A stretch of DNA of 64,000 bases from Prostheceraeus crozeri (taxonomy: Eukaryota > Platyhelminthes > Polycladida > Euryleptidae): assembly GCA_907163375.1 (NCBI GenBank), contig CAJQUW010007015.1:62001-126000 (forward strand), written 5' to 3'. The position numbers and the translations under genes are program-made. A model generated the notes under the pieces. That model ran no database searches. It was not told the DNA's origin and worked only from the letters and a program-made list of their open reading frames with translations. Positions 24,297 through 35,124 of this stretch are shown here, piece after piece (position 1 is the first letter of the stretch; the number at the start of each line of letters is the position of its first letter).

Positions 24297-24852
24297 CTAA
24301 GAATACTTAATCACAAGAGCTTCCAAAATACGCAGTTTGATGAGAAAACGGGACTGATACCTTACACAGAACAGCTCTCTAGCATTGGACGGAAAACTTG
24401 AACACACCTGTAAGTGCCGAGTGATGGGACTTCCAGGGATACGAGTGGAACGTGGAGGACATTTGCTTTCAGAAAAAATCCACTTAGGCACGTGTTCAAT
24501 GACTCTCTCGCCAAGACTCCTCCCAGTTCTTCCCACGTACAAGCATCCGCATGTACATTTGAAGGAATAGATCACGTTAGAGATGGAAAGAACTGGGACC
24601 TTGTCCTTCGGAGAGCCCAATTGAATCTGCCGAGTCGCAAAAATAACACAAGGTCTCACACATGGGAAGGCTCGAACAGCAGACCTAAACAGAGGAACAA
24701 ATCTAGAAGCGGCTCTATCACCTATAAACGGTAGTGTCAAGTACACACACTTCCTTTCCGGTCCGAACTTTGGAGGCTCCGGAGGTCTGGGCAAGAGTCC
24801 GTATTTGTCAGGGAAGGATGGAGGATAGCCATTGTCCTTCAGAATATCGAAA
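24297..24852 (-). pseudogene. Penelope-like GIY-YIG endonuclease fragment
   Basis: The open minus-strand frame begins with FDILKDNGYPP and continues through YLTLPFIGD, VIYSFKCTCGCLYVGRT, LGERVIEHVPKWI and LRILEALVIK. These are the linker and GIY-YIG endonuclease of Penelope-like elements; the YSF...LYVGRT pair is the GIY-YIG core, and the zinc-binding Cys of this family are CTCG. The reverse transcriptase part is absent. It sits inside the P-type derivative. Its sequence differs from the fragment at 22 kb, so two subfamilies are present. Confidence 0.8.
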
Positions 24853-25679
24853 ATGTTCCATTATTCCGAATTATTCCATTTATCCGAATTCCATTATTTG
24901 TTTTTATGTGATTGATGTGACGCTATGTTTAGTACTGCAGATGAGATCATAACCACGCCTTTCGTCCCAAGGGAATTGGGAATATACTGAAAAGATGACT
25001 GTCGTCAAGCCAAGTAGGCCAACACCTGATATAGAATAAAAGTACTCACTAAGAAAGAAATAAGAAATACTACACAAGACATTTTAATGCATCAAAATTT
25101 CAAACATGTGAGTGCCCTGCCTTCTTTTTTTCTCGAGATAATGTGGTCTCAGCTCCTTGAGTAAGGCGGTTAATCGACATGAGCAATTACTTCTCATGTG
25201 CACATTCACTGGCCTTAAATAATGTTCGGGATATTGTTATTAAAAATTCAGCCTTTATAAAAATTAATTTTATAATATAAAAGTGTTTGATATAGAAATA
25301 GTATTCCAACTCCGAGTGAAGGCCTATGGTCTGGAAGCACGCGACGCCACTGCATCTAGCCCTTTTAAACAATCAAATATCTTTGGTACGGCTGCATATT
25401 AAATAAGGAGCTGTATTGATGCTGAGAAATGTGTAATAGGCTACGGACAGCTAGAAATCCATGACTAGGCCTACTGATGATTCCTAATGGTAGATGAAAT
25501 GGCTATTCATGTCTGTTCCCATTCAACTGAGGCAGCTCAATATTTAAATATTCCATTTACATTTTCTACACCACATCGCCACTTTCGAGTACAGCATGTT
25601 ACCGACATTAGAGGTGCTCTATTGAACACATTAAAACGACTTTTCAGGTTACCAATGTAGTCATTAGGTTGTTCATGTT

Positions 25680-26008
25680 AGTAGTTAGTTTTGCGGACGC
25701 GCTGATAGTGGATGCGAACATGGATAGGAACATGTTCCGAATTACCAATCGGAACATGTTTCGAACATGTAAATAGGAACCGCGTTCCGATTGACAACCG
25801 CATTGAGATCATACTTAATGATTCGGTACACTTATTTGTATGTTGGGATCGGAACGGCTTGTTCCGAAATTGAATTAGAGTATGTGAATTAGAATAGGGA
25901 TGCGAACATCTATTTCAGAACTTAAACAGATGTTTTTTTTGAGACTGCTTGCTCAAATGCGACAATTGTGACCATTGTGACTATGATGACAATTGTATTG
26001 ATTTTCAT
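25680..26008 (+). repeat. Polinton 1 left terminal inverted repeat
   Basis: Pairs with 45072-45400. It contains several GGAACATGTTCC-like palindromes at its outer third and ends inward with a run of ACAATTGTGAC-type units. Outside it lies CATGTT. Confidence 0.93.
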
Positions 26009-26119
26009 AATGCGTTTACAGATCAGAAATTATGTTATGAATGTTCTATTATTTGCTAATCAAAATCCCATTTACAGAATTTGTGAAATAAAAACAAGAA
26101 GTTTACAATGTAAGTGTAA

Positions 26120-26413
26120 TTAAACATAAAAAATGAAAGAAGGTAAGTCACGTCCCTCGGGGGACTCCGTTAACTTCAAGAAGTCCTCTGCCCATTCGAG
26201 GAATGTTGCATTGTTTGTGAACTCGTGTTCACACTCGTGTATAGGACACTTCGCTGACAGTCCTTTTCTTCTTTTGAGTGCTGTCACTGATAGAGTCTTC
26301 CACAGTTCCACCTTGCATCCGCAACACAAATTAACCTTCGTATCCAACGGTCCACACATAATTACTTGGCTGTCATTGTGGTAACAGAGCAGTTGTTTCT
26401 GTGTACTCATCAT
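26120..26413 (-). CDS. Small cysteine-rich Polinton protein, unknown
   Basis: A 97-residue open frame whose middle has CCGCK and CPIHECEH, a possible zinc-binding set (CxxC...CxxxxC-H). I do not recognise the family. A TATATAAGG on the minus strand at about 26493-26500 lies about 80 bp upstream of the start. The gene points toward the left terminal repeat and diverges from the small gene at 26656; a CCAAT box sits between them. Probably an accessory gene. Confidence 0.5.
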   Translation of the reverse strand: MMSTQKQLLCYHNDSQVIMCGPLDTKVNLCCGCKVELWKTLSVTALKRRKGLSAKCPIHECEHEFTNNATFLEWAEDFLKLTESPEGRDLPSFIFYV

Positions 26414-26655
26414 GAAATAGATTCGTAATAGATTCTTAATGTCTACTCAAGTCACGAGGATTAGAACTTGCTTAATTGGAACAATGACATCCTTATATAT
26501 CCCTTTAGGAAAAATCGGAACCTCTCTGATTGGCTGTTGGGAATTCCTTTGTTTAAAAAGTATTTAAGTCCTAGCTGTGTACCAATTCTCATCAAAGGTT
26601 CTAATCCTCAAGTACCATATTATAAGCTGTATCTTCTAATCCTAATCACATTGAC
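26414..26655. promoter_or_regulatory. Divergent promoter with CCAAT box
   Basis: Between the two small genes lie a minus-strand TATATAAGG (26493-26500), a CCAAT box on the complement (ATTGG at about 26528) and a plus-strand TATA-like GTATTTAAG (about 26562). The block TCTGATTGGCTGTTG followed by GAATTC recurs almost unchanged in the second Polinton at about 60687. Confidence 0.5.
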
Positions 26656-27058
26656 AATGGAACGTACCACAGCACCTCCCACTTCTCCTGTTGAAAGGAC
26701 GGAATCGCCATGCGAACCCAGGGCGTTGGTAACATGACTTGTAACTCCTGATCCAGAATCATCAGAAGATGAAAGCGTGGTTCTAAGGAGGAGTGTCATC
26801 GAAACACCGGTGGAGGCCACCATAACCGTTAAGACGCGATGCGGAAGCCAGATCAGGAATCCGCCGAGGAAGATACACTCCAAAAGAATAACTGTCAGAT
26901 TTGAACCACAAGAGAAGAACTTGACAACCGGGCTGGAGTTCAGCATAATCGACCCAGCCACGCCTCACCGCTGCCCTGGTGCCCCAAAAAACACAAGAGT
27001 GTGTGTTCGCGTTGACCTGAAGAAACTGATTCCTTTCCCAAATATTGATGATATGTGA
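26656..27058 (+). pseudogene. Small conserved Polinton gene (broken)
   Basis: A small acidic-then-basic protein gene in two open stretches; broken. Its C-terminal part has APKNTRVCVRVDLKKLIPFP, which parallels APKLPRCYKVYNDLKVIPLD at the end of the small gene at 60770-61021 in Polinton 2. The promoters of the two are also alike. The family is not one I can name, and its conservation across two distinct Polintons suggests a real function in the element's life cycle. Confidence 0.55.
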
Positions 27059-27363
27059 TTTTTTCTCTTCAATAACACTTACATAATGAACAATCTTGTT
27101 TTATAATTTCACAAATCGAATTTCTGATAGGATTTGAATGGGAACTGGGGATATATTCATCTCTGAAATAGCTACCTATAGGTATTTCTAAGTTTAATAT
27201 TTCTAAGATATATATTTCAAATCGCTTGTTTGAGACTTTGAAACAGCACCGAACATACTAGAACAAATTTGAAATGAATACTAATGTGTAATTCAAATGA
27301 TAGTCAAATTGGATGAAAGTTTGAATAGATTTACAGTGTTTTTCAAATCCTTTTTTCACCTTA

Positions 27364-27676
27364 GGATGATATCATACATATTGCATACAATACATCATTA
27401 GCTAGAGAATGAAAAGAGCTTTCTAATGATATAAGGTATGTACCCATTCGATGAAAAAATCCCTGTTGTATGCAAGTGTATGCGGGAAGAAAAATTTATG
27501 ATTTCAAATTTCTAAGTTTCTCAATTAAATTCTACCTATCTTTCAAATGACTATAGCTGCTTCGGATGGTGTCATACATGTTGCATACAATACACCATTG
27601 ATATCAGAATGAAAAGAGCTATAATATACAGTGTATGTACCTATTCAATGAAAAAAAAGTATGCAAGTGTATGCAA
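27364..27676 (+). repeat. Diverged 200-bp tandem duplication
   Basis: Two copies, at 27364-27484 and 27564-27676, are offset by exactly 200 bp and share TCATACAT, TTGCATACAATACA, GAATGAAAAGAGCT and ATGCAAGTGTATGC. Copies are roughly three-quarters identical. Non-coding. Confidence 0.75.
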
Positions 27677-27926
27677 CTGGAAAAAATCTAAGTTTTTCTC
27701 AAAAATAACTAAGTTTTCAAGTTTTTAAAATTTTTCAAAGTTAAAGTTTGATCACTCGAAATGACCATAATGCATAAACCTATACATGAACTTGACCTTG
27801 ATCTTTGACCTTCATACACGGCGGGGGGCCTCAAATTTTATTTACCCATGGGCTCCGGGTGCCATAGCTATTCTTTTTTTTCATGCCTAAAACCTAACCC
27901 TTACCCTACCCCTAGCTGCTTTTAAA

Positions 27927-27985
27927 TTTGGCGCGAAATTTGATTTTTCGAAATTTGGCGCGAAATTTGAATTTCGATTTTTGCG
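27927..27985. promoter_or_regulatory. Cluster of E2F-consensus sites
   Basis: TTTGGCGCGAAA occurs twice, at 27927-27938 and 27954-27965, with TTTTGCGC at 27978-27985. Each fits the E2F/DP consensus TTTSGCGC. The surrounding non-coding stretch (27060-28900) is otherwise AT-rich and lacks genes. A telomere-like CCTAACCCTTACCCTACCCC lies just upstream at about 27895. Confidence 0.5.
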
Positions 27986-28281
27986 CGTTTTATGATGCAG
28001 TCTGGATTTAACTGCTTAAAGTTAGTGACTTTTTCATTGATATTTGAATTTAGATGATAATTCAAATTATATGAAATCTTTAACTTTAGCAGATTTTTAA
28101 ATGTTTAGAACTGCAGGTAATCGATCTTCATCACATGTTAATTGGTCTGACTTCACGGTTACATGTACCACTCTAGCATCAAAGACTTTGATGGCACTTT
28201 TCTATTTCATCATTGAAATATATCAGCTGTTTAGTTTTGTTTGAATTCAACAGTTTGTTTTTCTGTACCAATGTGATGCTA

Positions 28282-28333
28282 TGATGTCATCCGGTCTTTG
28301 TTCATGGTTCCTTTGTTAGATTCATATATAAAG
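28282..28333 (+). promoter_or_regulatory. CRE-like site plus TATA box
   Basis: TGATGTCA (28282-28289) is followed by ATATATAAAG (28324-28333), about 35 bp later, with a CCAAT at 28267. It lies about 590 bp before the start codon of the cargo gene at 28922. That ATG comes directly after a good splice acceptor (TTTTTTCATGACTTACAG), so a leader intron is likely. Confidence 0.5.
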
Positions 28334-28921
28334 AACTTCTTTGGGAGTAGGAACATTACTAAGTTCTTATAACCAGATAGTTTAAAATATGTGGCTGGAC
28401 CTTAAGTTAGGAACACTGTATGTTATATTGTTAAACAGAATTATTAACTTTCACAATTTATTATGGCATTTTCAAAACCTATAAAGCACACAAGCTTATA
28501 TGATAAAGTGTTTAAGTAAAGATAAACATTTCCAAAGTGTGCTTCAAATTTATAAATAATTCAAATGATAATTTGGTTTTCAAAGTGATAGTCTGTAGAC
28601 TATTTACGAATTAAAAGTTGCTTCATGAAGTCAGTGTTTATCTTTTTGAAACACCAGTTTCGTTTCTATGATTTCATTTCGAAATAAATGAATAATTTAT
28701 CAGCTGATTTCAAATTTCAAGTCGATATGTAAGTAACCCTTTTCAAGGTAAATTTAACATTTCGACTTTCGGTTTCTTTTCTTATCTCGAAAATATTTTT
28801 CTGAGTTAAAAAATCAATTACTGTAGAATTGCTTTCCAAGATTTATGCAATAGTTACTTAAAAGAGTTCACATTTGCTAACAGGCAAAATAATGACAAAC
28901 GTTTTTTCATGACTTACAGAA

Positions 28922-30888
28922 ATGGTTCGGCATGCAATCATCGCACGCCAGCGCTTAATCTTTCACTTTTGTGAAACATGTAACCAACCTGTGAGACATG
29001 CGAGCAAGAGTGGACACAAGGAGTGTACATTCAAGGAGGGCTGCACCTATGTGTATTGTCTTACATGTAGGACCTACGTGCGAAGCACGGAAATGGGAAA
29101 TGATGACAATTCCAGGGCTTTCATCAGTAAACATGCATCCTGTGCGCAGGAAAATGGTAGGGGTAGTCGTAACTTAACCTCGAAAGATGAGAAAAGTAAA
29201 TTGGCGAGACTTTTCGCGAAGGAGGATAGGGCTGCAGAGGGAGTTCTCAATCAATGTGCCGAACCCACAAAACCCCCCACAAAAAGAAAACCCAAGTTCA
29301 AGTGCATTCATTGATAGTGGCTCTTCATCAAGTGATTTAGAGGTGAGTGCCGATAACTGTACATGCTAGATTTGAAATAAAAATGATTTATGTTAAGAAC
29401 ATTTGTTTTGTTATGTATGAAGTAAATTTAACTTTTCAAAAACATTTCAGTATGAGAGGCCTCCAGCGAAGAAGAAGACAAATGTTGTCAAACAGTTGCC
29501 TCAAATGAAAAATGTAAGACATGTTGATAAAAATTAATCACCCTCGATGTACAATAATGTGTTAATTCTCTTTGCAGCTGTTCATAATTCTACCACCGGT
29601 GCCCAAGTTGAGTGCGGTAGAAGAGCCAAGTACCCCACGTCCCGTATAAGTACAGTTGTTATAGTCGTTATTATAAGTCCCTCTCGCTACTTGTTAATGT
29701 ATCATCCATCATCCATTTGCTCAATTATCATTCTATCTTTTTCTACCGCTTCAGGTAATGCGATCCCTATCCCTGAAAAAAGCCAGGGCTAGGTGACTGG
29801 CTACAACCACGTCAGTTGAGGACAACGAAGAACGTCCGTATACGATACGGGAGTCCTCATCGAAGTCTTCATCGGATGAGAGTAGCGAGACGTCTACTAC
29901 GTCATCGGCGACGTCGTCACCCACATCATCTTTTGATGAGGATGACACAAGACGCTCTCTTGTAAGTATCGAACTTAACAATAACTACACAACATAATTA
30001 TTAACTAAATCTCATGATTTCTCTTGATAAATGTGGTTCAAAAATTATAGTAGTGATATCTATTTTCAGAACAATTCGATTCGGGACAATCTATCATGTA
30101 TCACTCCTGAGGTACGATTTTTACAAATTTTGTTAGACCTGTATTGCTCTATCCTCATTATAAGGACATATAGATAGTAAACAATTATTTCTTCTGATTT
30201 CAGAATGTGATTGATTTCACATCACAGGAGGAGATCTCCTTCTCGCGGATCCGGGCATCGCCAAACTGCAGCGCTCGGCTTCCATTTACGCCGATCCTCG
30301 AACATCGAGGAGTTCTCACACCACCACGAGCTCCTTCTCCAGCTCCAATTCCAACTCCTACTACGACACCTGTTCCTGCTCCCGCTCCGGTCCCTTTTTC
30401 TAATCCTGCTCCTGCTCCCGGTCCGGTCCCTGTTCCTGCTCCCGCTCCAGTCCCTTTTCCTGATCCTGCTCCTACTCCCGGTCCGGTCCCTGTTCCTGCT
30501 CCCGCTCCAGCACCTTTACCTCTGCGGGAATACAATGTAGACCTGGATGAAACGTTCGAAGGTGATGAGTGACTGGAAGAGAAGCTGAAATTATGTCAGC
30601 AACGATTGCGGATGGCTGAGCAGCGGGAGATCAAGCTCAGGGAGGAAAATAGGGGTTTCATTGTGTCTGTTCGGAATTTGACAAACAGTCGAACTTGCTA
30701 TTATCCTCTTCTGTGGCCCGAGGTAATGGTCAATTTGAACGCGAGACGCTTATGCACATAGTGTATCGTGAAGGTGTCATTTCACGAGTAAGACTAACTC
30801 GCATGGAGGACACGTCCGACTGTTGCGAGCAGTGTCATCATCTGAAGCTCTCACACAGTGACATGGTGAAGTGTCAAAAATTGTAAAT
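28922..30888 (+). pseudogene. Cargo gene region, probably spliced
   Basis: A series of short open stretches separated by 60-110 bp segments with GT...AG borders and pyrimidine tracts suggests a spliced accessory gene. The first stretch (130 residues) has Cys/His pairs typical of zinc ribbons (CETC, CTFKEGC, YCLTC). Later ones are Ser/Asp/Glu-rich, then Pro/Ala-rich, then a short coiled coil and a CCEQCHH cluster. I do not recognise a family. It could not be judged whether the whole gene is still intact, so it is listed as a probable fossil. Confidence 0.45.
30369..30520 (+). repeat. 60-bp tandem repeat coding Pro/Ala
   Basis: Two and a half copies of an exact 60-bp unit (CCTGTTCCTGCTCCCGCTCC...) encode [22 protein letters not shown] repeats. 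Only a few bases differ between copies. GC content jumps relative to the flanks. The open frame on the other strand is a mirror artefact. Confidence 0.85.
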
Positions 30889-30994
30889 TTCTTTTACTTT
30901 GACCTTTTGACTTAATGGAAAAAGAAATTGTTACAAGTCCTGTCTTCTTATTTCATCGTAGATTGGAACAAATGTCATTGGCTAGTAATCGTTG

Positions 30995-31022
30995 TGACGT
31001 CATAGGACGATAAAAATATATA
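30995..31022 (+). promoter_or_regulatory. CRE plus TATA promoter before polymerase
   Basis: A perfect TGACGTCA (30995-31002) sits 12 bp before AAATATATA (31014-31022). The first ATG follows about 40 bp after the TATA box. It stands directly upstream of the zinc-finger ORF and the polymerase gene, so it is the likely early promoter. Confidence 0.6.
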
Positions 31023-31061
31023 CACTCTGCAAAAATTATAATCCTCACCAGTTTAATAAAC

Positions 31062-31203
31062 ATGGTTGTCTGTTCTAAATGTGGAAAAACGTTTACTCTT
31101 AATGGTAATTTGCAACGCCATGAAAAGTTTTGTAAGTTAGGAAAAACTTATCAGTGTAGGAAGTGTCCATATGAAACGAAACGGCAGGATAATCTAAAGT
31201 GAC
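31062..31203 (+). CDS. Short C2H2 zinc-finger ORF
   Basis: A 46-residue frame with a C2H2-type finger (CSKCGKTF...H) and a second half-finger (CRKCPYET). It lies directly after the CRE/TATA promoter and before the polymerase gene, which has a similar finger at its own N-terminus. It may be a leader or first coding segment of the polymerase transcript. Confidence 0.4.
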
Positions 31204-31356
31204 ACAATCTACACTGTAGTCTGTAATAAGCAACCAAGTAATTGTAATTTAAATTGAAATTCTCGAAGTATGTCAGCTGATGATAGTTAAATACCCGAAT
31301 CTAGTACTGCTGAATCAAGGTCTAGACATATACCAATCAGCGCTTCAAATAATAGT

Positions 31357-34300
31357 TTGATCTTTATGCAATGCTGCTCCCGCTGTGGTAAAACGTATAA
31401 TTCTATAAGCAAATTCCGTCAGCATATGAATATGCATAATACAAATAGTGAGATGAATATTCAAAATGAACTTGGAACTGTAAGTCTCAGCGAAAGCGCG
31501 CTCAGCGGTCATGCTCGTGTATACGACATCACACCATCAGCACACACAGTAGATATAACTTCCTTTTTATTAGGTATGCGATCTACTAGTATATTAGAGA
31601 ACTTAGTGTCAAACCTTCTAGAAAATTTTCAACTACGTGGTCGTCTGGTAGCACAAATTCGTTATGTGCGATCAAATCCTCAGGAAGATGAAATGTTTCT
31701 CACACTCTTTACTTCATCATCCACAAACTGTATTTATGACTATGACAAATTGTTCCAAGATAACTTAAATAGTCTCTCAATTCATATTGAAGCTTTTGCA
31801 AATAAGGGTAGCAATTGGGTTATAGATGAAATACTAAATATAGAATTCAATGTTATTACTAGTCCATTACTTTCTGGTGGAGAAGTATTTAATCTACCAA
31901 AGTGTCTGAAAGATTCGAAGGCTGTAGTTAATGTACATTCAAGTGCAAATGACTGTTTCTTATATTCAGTTCTATCAATGCTACATTACAATGATGTATC
32001 ATATTCTAGGAATGAGATAAAATCATATAGTAAATGGACATCTGAACTAAATATAAATGACATCTGTACACCCGTATCAATTAAAGATATTCCTAAGTTT
32101 CAGAAAAATAATGACATTAAAATCAACATTCACCTTTACGAAAAAGGACTAAAAGGTGTTCGAAATAGCAGCAACTTTACTGGTAAACGAACTGTGAATA
32201 TACTATTAATTATAAGCAATGAACGTGCACACTATTGTGGAATCAGAAAACTATCAATATTATACAGAAAAATAAATAGAAGATACAAACATTTCTGCGA
32301 TCGATGTACCCAATCGTTTACATGTAAGAGAACTTTGGAGCGACATTATCAACTTTGTGTTCGTGGAAAGGCACAAATAGAAAGAATGCCTAAACAACTA
32401 GAGGCAAGCACAAGTAGCATGGAATATCAATTAAGTCCTCCTTTAGTTGTTTATGCAGATATAGAGTGCTACATCGACAATAAAACACAGAAACCGGCAG
32501 CAGTTGGTGTTTATCATGTTTGGTATAAAGCTCTCCAGTCCAGAATTGAAAACAAATATTATGTCTTCAAAGGAGAGAATTGTATTATGGACTTCTTGGA
32601 TCACCTAGAAAATATGGCTCAAAACTTATATGATAATCAGCGTGCAATAAGCCGGCAACCAATGTCTCTTTCTTCTGATGAAGAAGAAAAACCTAAAATG
32701 TAAAAAATTGTAATTAATGTAAAGCTGCGTTTAGTGATGATTGCATAAAAGTAAGAGATCACGACCATTTAACAGGAAGATATAGACAAACAATATGCAG
32801 TAAATACAATCTTCGATTAAAACTAAATAGGCGGGAACTACCCATCTTCTTCCATATTTTTAAGAATTATGATAGTCATGTCGTTTGTTGTAAAGCAATT
32901 GGAAAGAAAAAGTCATGAAAATTGGAAGTAGTAGCAGCAACAGCTGAAAAGTATATAACTCTATCCGCCAGCGTCCCTGTGAACGAATACAAAGGAAAAA
33001 TAATCTACTTCAAGTTAAAATTCTTAGATTCTTATCAATTTTAAGTGCATCATTGAGTGAGTTAGCAAAAGGATTGCAAGTTTATGAGCATGTAGAAAAC
33101 TAAGAAATGAATTTCCCCTGTTAACAGATGATATTCTTTATCAAAAGGGAGTGTTTCCCTACTGTTATTTCAAAAGTCTAAATACATTGTCAGACAAATG
33201 TCTACCACCACAATGTGAATTTTATAATGATCTCACTCGTGAAGATTGTTCAGATGAAGAATATGAGCACGCTAGTAATGCGTGGTTTGCTTTCAATTTT
33301 AACAATTTTGGTGATTACATGCTTGCATATCTGAAACTGGATGTATTATTACTGGCGGATATTTTTGAAGTTTTTATGTCACTAAGTCAAAGTGAAATTG
33401 AAGTAGATCCTGTACATTTCGTTAACCTTCCACATCTTAGCTTTACTTTAGCTTTAAATTTGACATCTAATGATCCTCCACACTACATACAAGATGAAAG
33501 TATGTATAATCTCTTCGAAAGGGGAATAAGGGGTAGAATGACTTTTACGAACATTCACAGAGCACGTGCACGCATTTCGGAATTACAAAATAATACAAAT
33601 GAAAGTCGTCACTTATCTTACATTGATGTCAATAGCCTTTACGGTTCTTCGCTCAGTAAGAGTCTACCACATTCAAATTTTAAATGGTTGAATGATAGTG
33701 AAGTAAGCTATTTTTTGATGATGATGGTGACATTGACTATATTTTTGATTTGAACTTGGAATATCCTGCAAACATACATGATGACACTGCCGATTTCCCA
33801 TTAGCGCCAGAGATGCAGACCGTAGAGCAAAATATGTTCTCAACTTACATGAAGGATTTACATAGGAAAATAAGACCAGACACTAAATTCAGTTCAACTG
33901 AAAAACTCTTGCTTCATCAATTCAATAGGGAAAATTATGTTGTACACTATTCAATATTAAAATTTTATTTATCCATGGGTATGAAAATCACAGAAATTCG
34001 CAGCGGTATAAAGTTCACACAAAAGACATGGTTGAGAACGTACATTGATATGAATTCACAAAAGAGAGCTCAATCAAGTACCAACTTTGAAAAGTCATTT
34101 TATAAGTTGAAAAATAATTCTTTATATTGTAAAACAATGGAAAATGTAAGACGAAGGAGAAAATTCAAATTAGTAAACAGCGTGGAACAATGTCGAAAAT
34201 TATCGAATCATCCTCTCTATGTACAGCATAAGATATTCAATGAAGATCTAGTTGGTATGGAAATGTACAAACCTTCAATAATATTAAATAAATTGATTTA

Positions 34301-34946
34301 TGTTGGTCAGGCAGCACTTGACTATAGCAAATTGAAAATGTACCAGTTATACTACAATGATTTGAAAAGATGTCCACTGATAAATAGAACGCGGCTTTGT
34401 GGAGGTGATACCGATAGTTTTTTCCTATGTTTGTAAACCTCACCATCTGTCCGCCTGGAGGATGTACTGCTATATTTTGGTGAAAAATTTGACTTTTCAA
34501 ACTATGACAGTCATCACCGACTATACTCAACTACAAACAGAGCCAGATTAGGTTGCTTTAAGGATGAGTGTGCGGGAAAGTTGCTTGAGGAAATGATCTT
34601 GCTAAAACCAAAAATGTATTCAATGAAATATCTAGATTCAACTTGTGATAGCATCAAGCGGGCAAGAGGAGTGCAGAGAGCTGCAGTCAAAAAATTACAT
34701 CATAATGATTATAAGACTGTGTACTACAGTGAGAAAGATACAAGTGAGGAAATGACAATTATAAATTCTAAAAATCACGTAGTCACTACAAAATCATTTA
34801 GAAAGCGAGGACTTTCACTTTGGGAGGATAAGCGCTGTTGGTTAAATAAAAATCTATCTCTACCATATGGACACTATAGTTTAGGACTTCCCCCACCTTC
34901 AAAGAGAAGGAGATACCTTCCTGCTACAGGTGACGTAGAAGTTTAA
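31357..34946 (+). pseudogene. POLB: Polinton protein-primed DNA polymerase B (broken)
   Basis: The largest gene of the element, broken in several places (about four to five breaks). Parts in order: N-terminal C2H2 finger; the Polinton-specific N-terminal domain ending in a second zinc finger (CDRCTQSF); exonuclease motif VVYADIEC; exonuclease III motif YLKLDVLLLADIF; polymerase motif A region SYIDVNSLYG; motif C GGDTDS; and a C-terminal thumb part. It replicated the element from a protein primer bound at the terminal repeats. Plus strand, pointing at the convergent poly(A) palindrome. Confidence 0.92.
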
Positions 34947-35124
34947 GAAATTTAACAAAGTAAACTGACCAATCACTACATTTCTGCGTAGTTATGCTTA
35001 CTAATATATGGGTAGATTAAATATAAAATGAAATTTCTACATTTTTCCGATGTGTAGAAATAATTACTAAAACCTAGGCAGTCCTACTATGAATTGAAGA
35101 CGTAGCACTCAACATCATTCCGAT

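Larger units (their letters stand above)
23230..25352 (-). mobile_element. Non-autonomous P-superfamily element
   Basis: It starts CAGTGGCGTC and ends GACGCCACTG, and a 7-bp duplication CATCTAG (8 bp if the next C is counted) lies directly outside each end. The first ~70 bp (CCTGCGAGGCCTT, then CTCAAAAATAATT) match the reverse complement of the right end of the P element at 52003. The last 25 bp, reverse-complemented, match that element's left end at about 20 of 25 positions. It is therefore a relative in opposite orientation, without transposase coding sequence that I can see. Confidence 0.75.

Noticed and set aside
24385-24952. Plus-strand frames opposite the GIY-YIG fragment
   Set aside because: Shadows of the minus-strand Penelope-like coding sequence.
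26620-26968. Minus-strand frames of 113 and 61 residues
   Set aside because: Antisense to the small conserved Polinton gene and without domains.
27888-27910. True interstitial telomere array
   Set aside because: Only about three imperfect units; too short to support an array.
30200-30535. Gly/Ala-rich minus-strand open frame
   Set aside because: It is the mirror of the 60-bp Pro/Ala-coding repeat on the plus strand; the repeat keeps all frames open.
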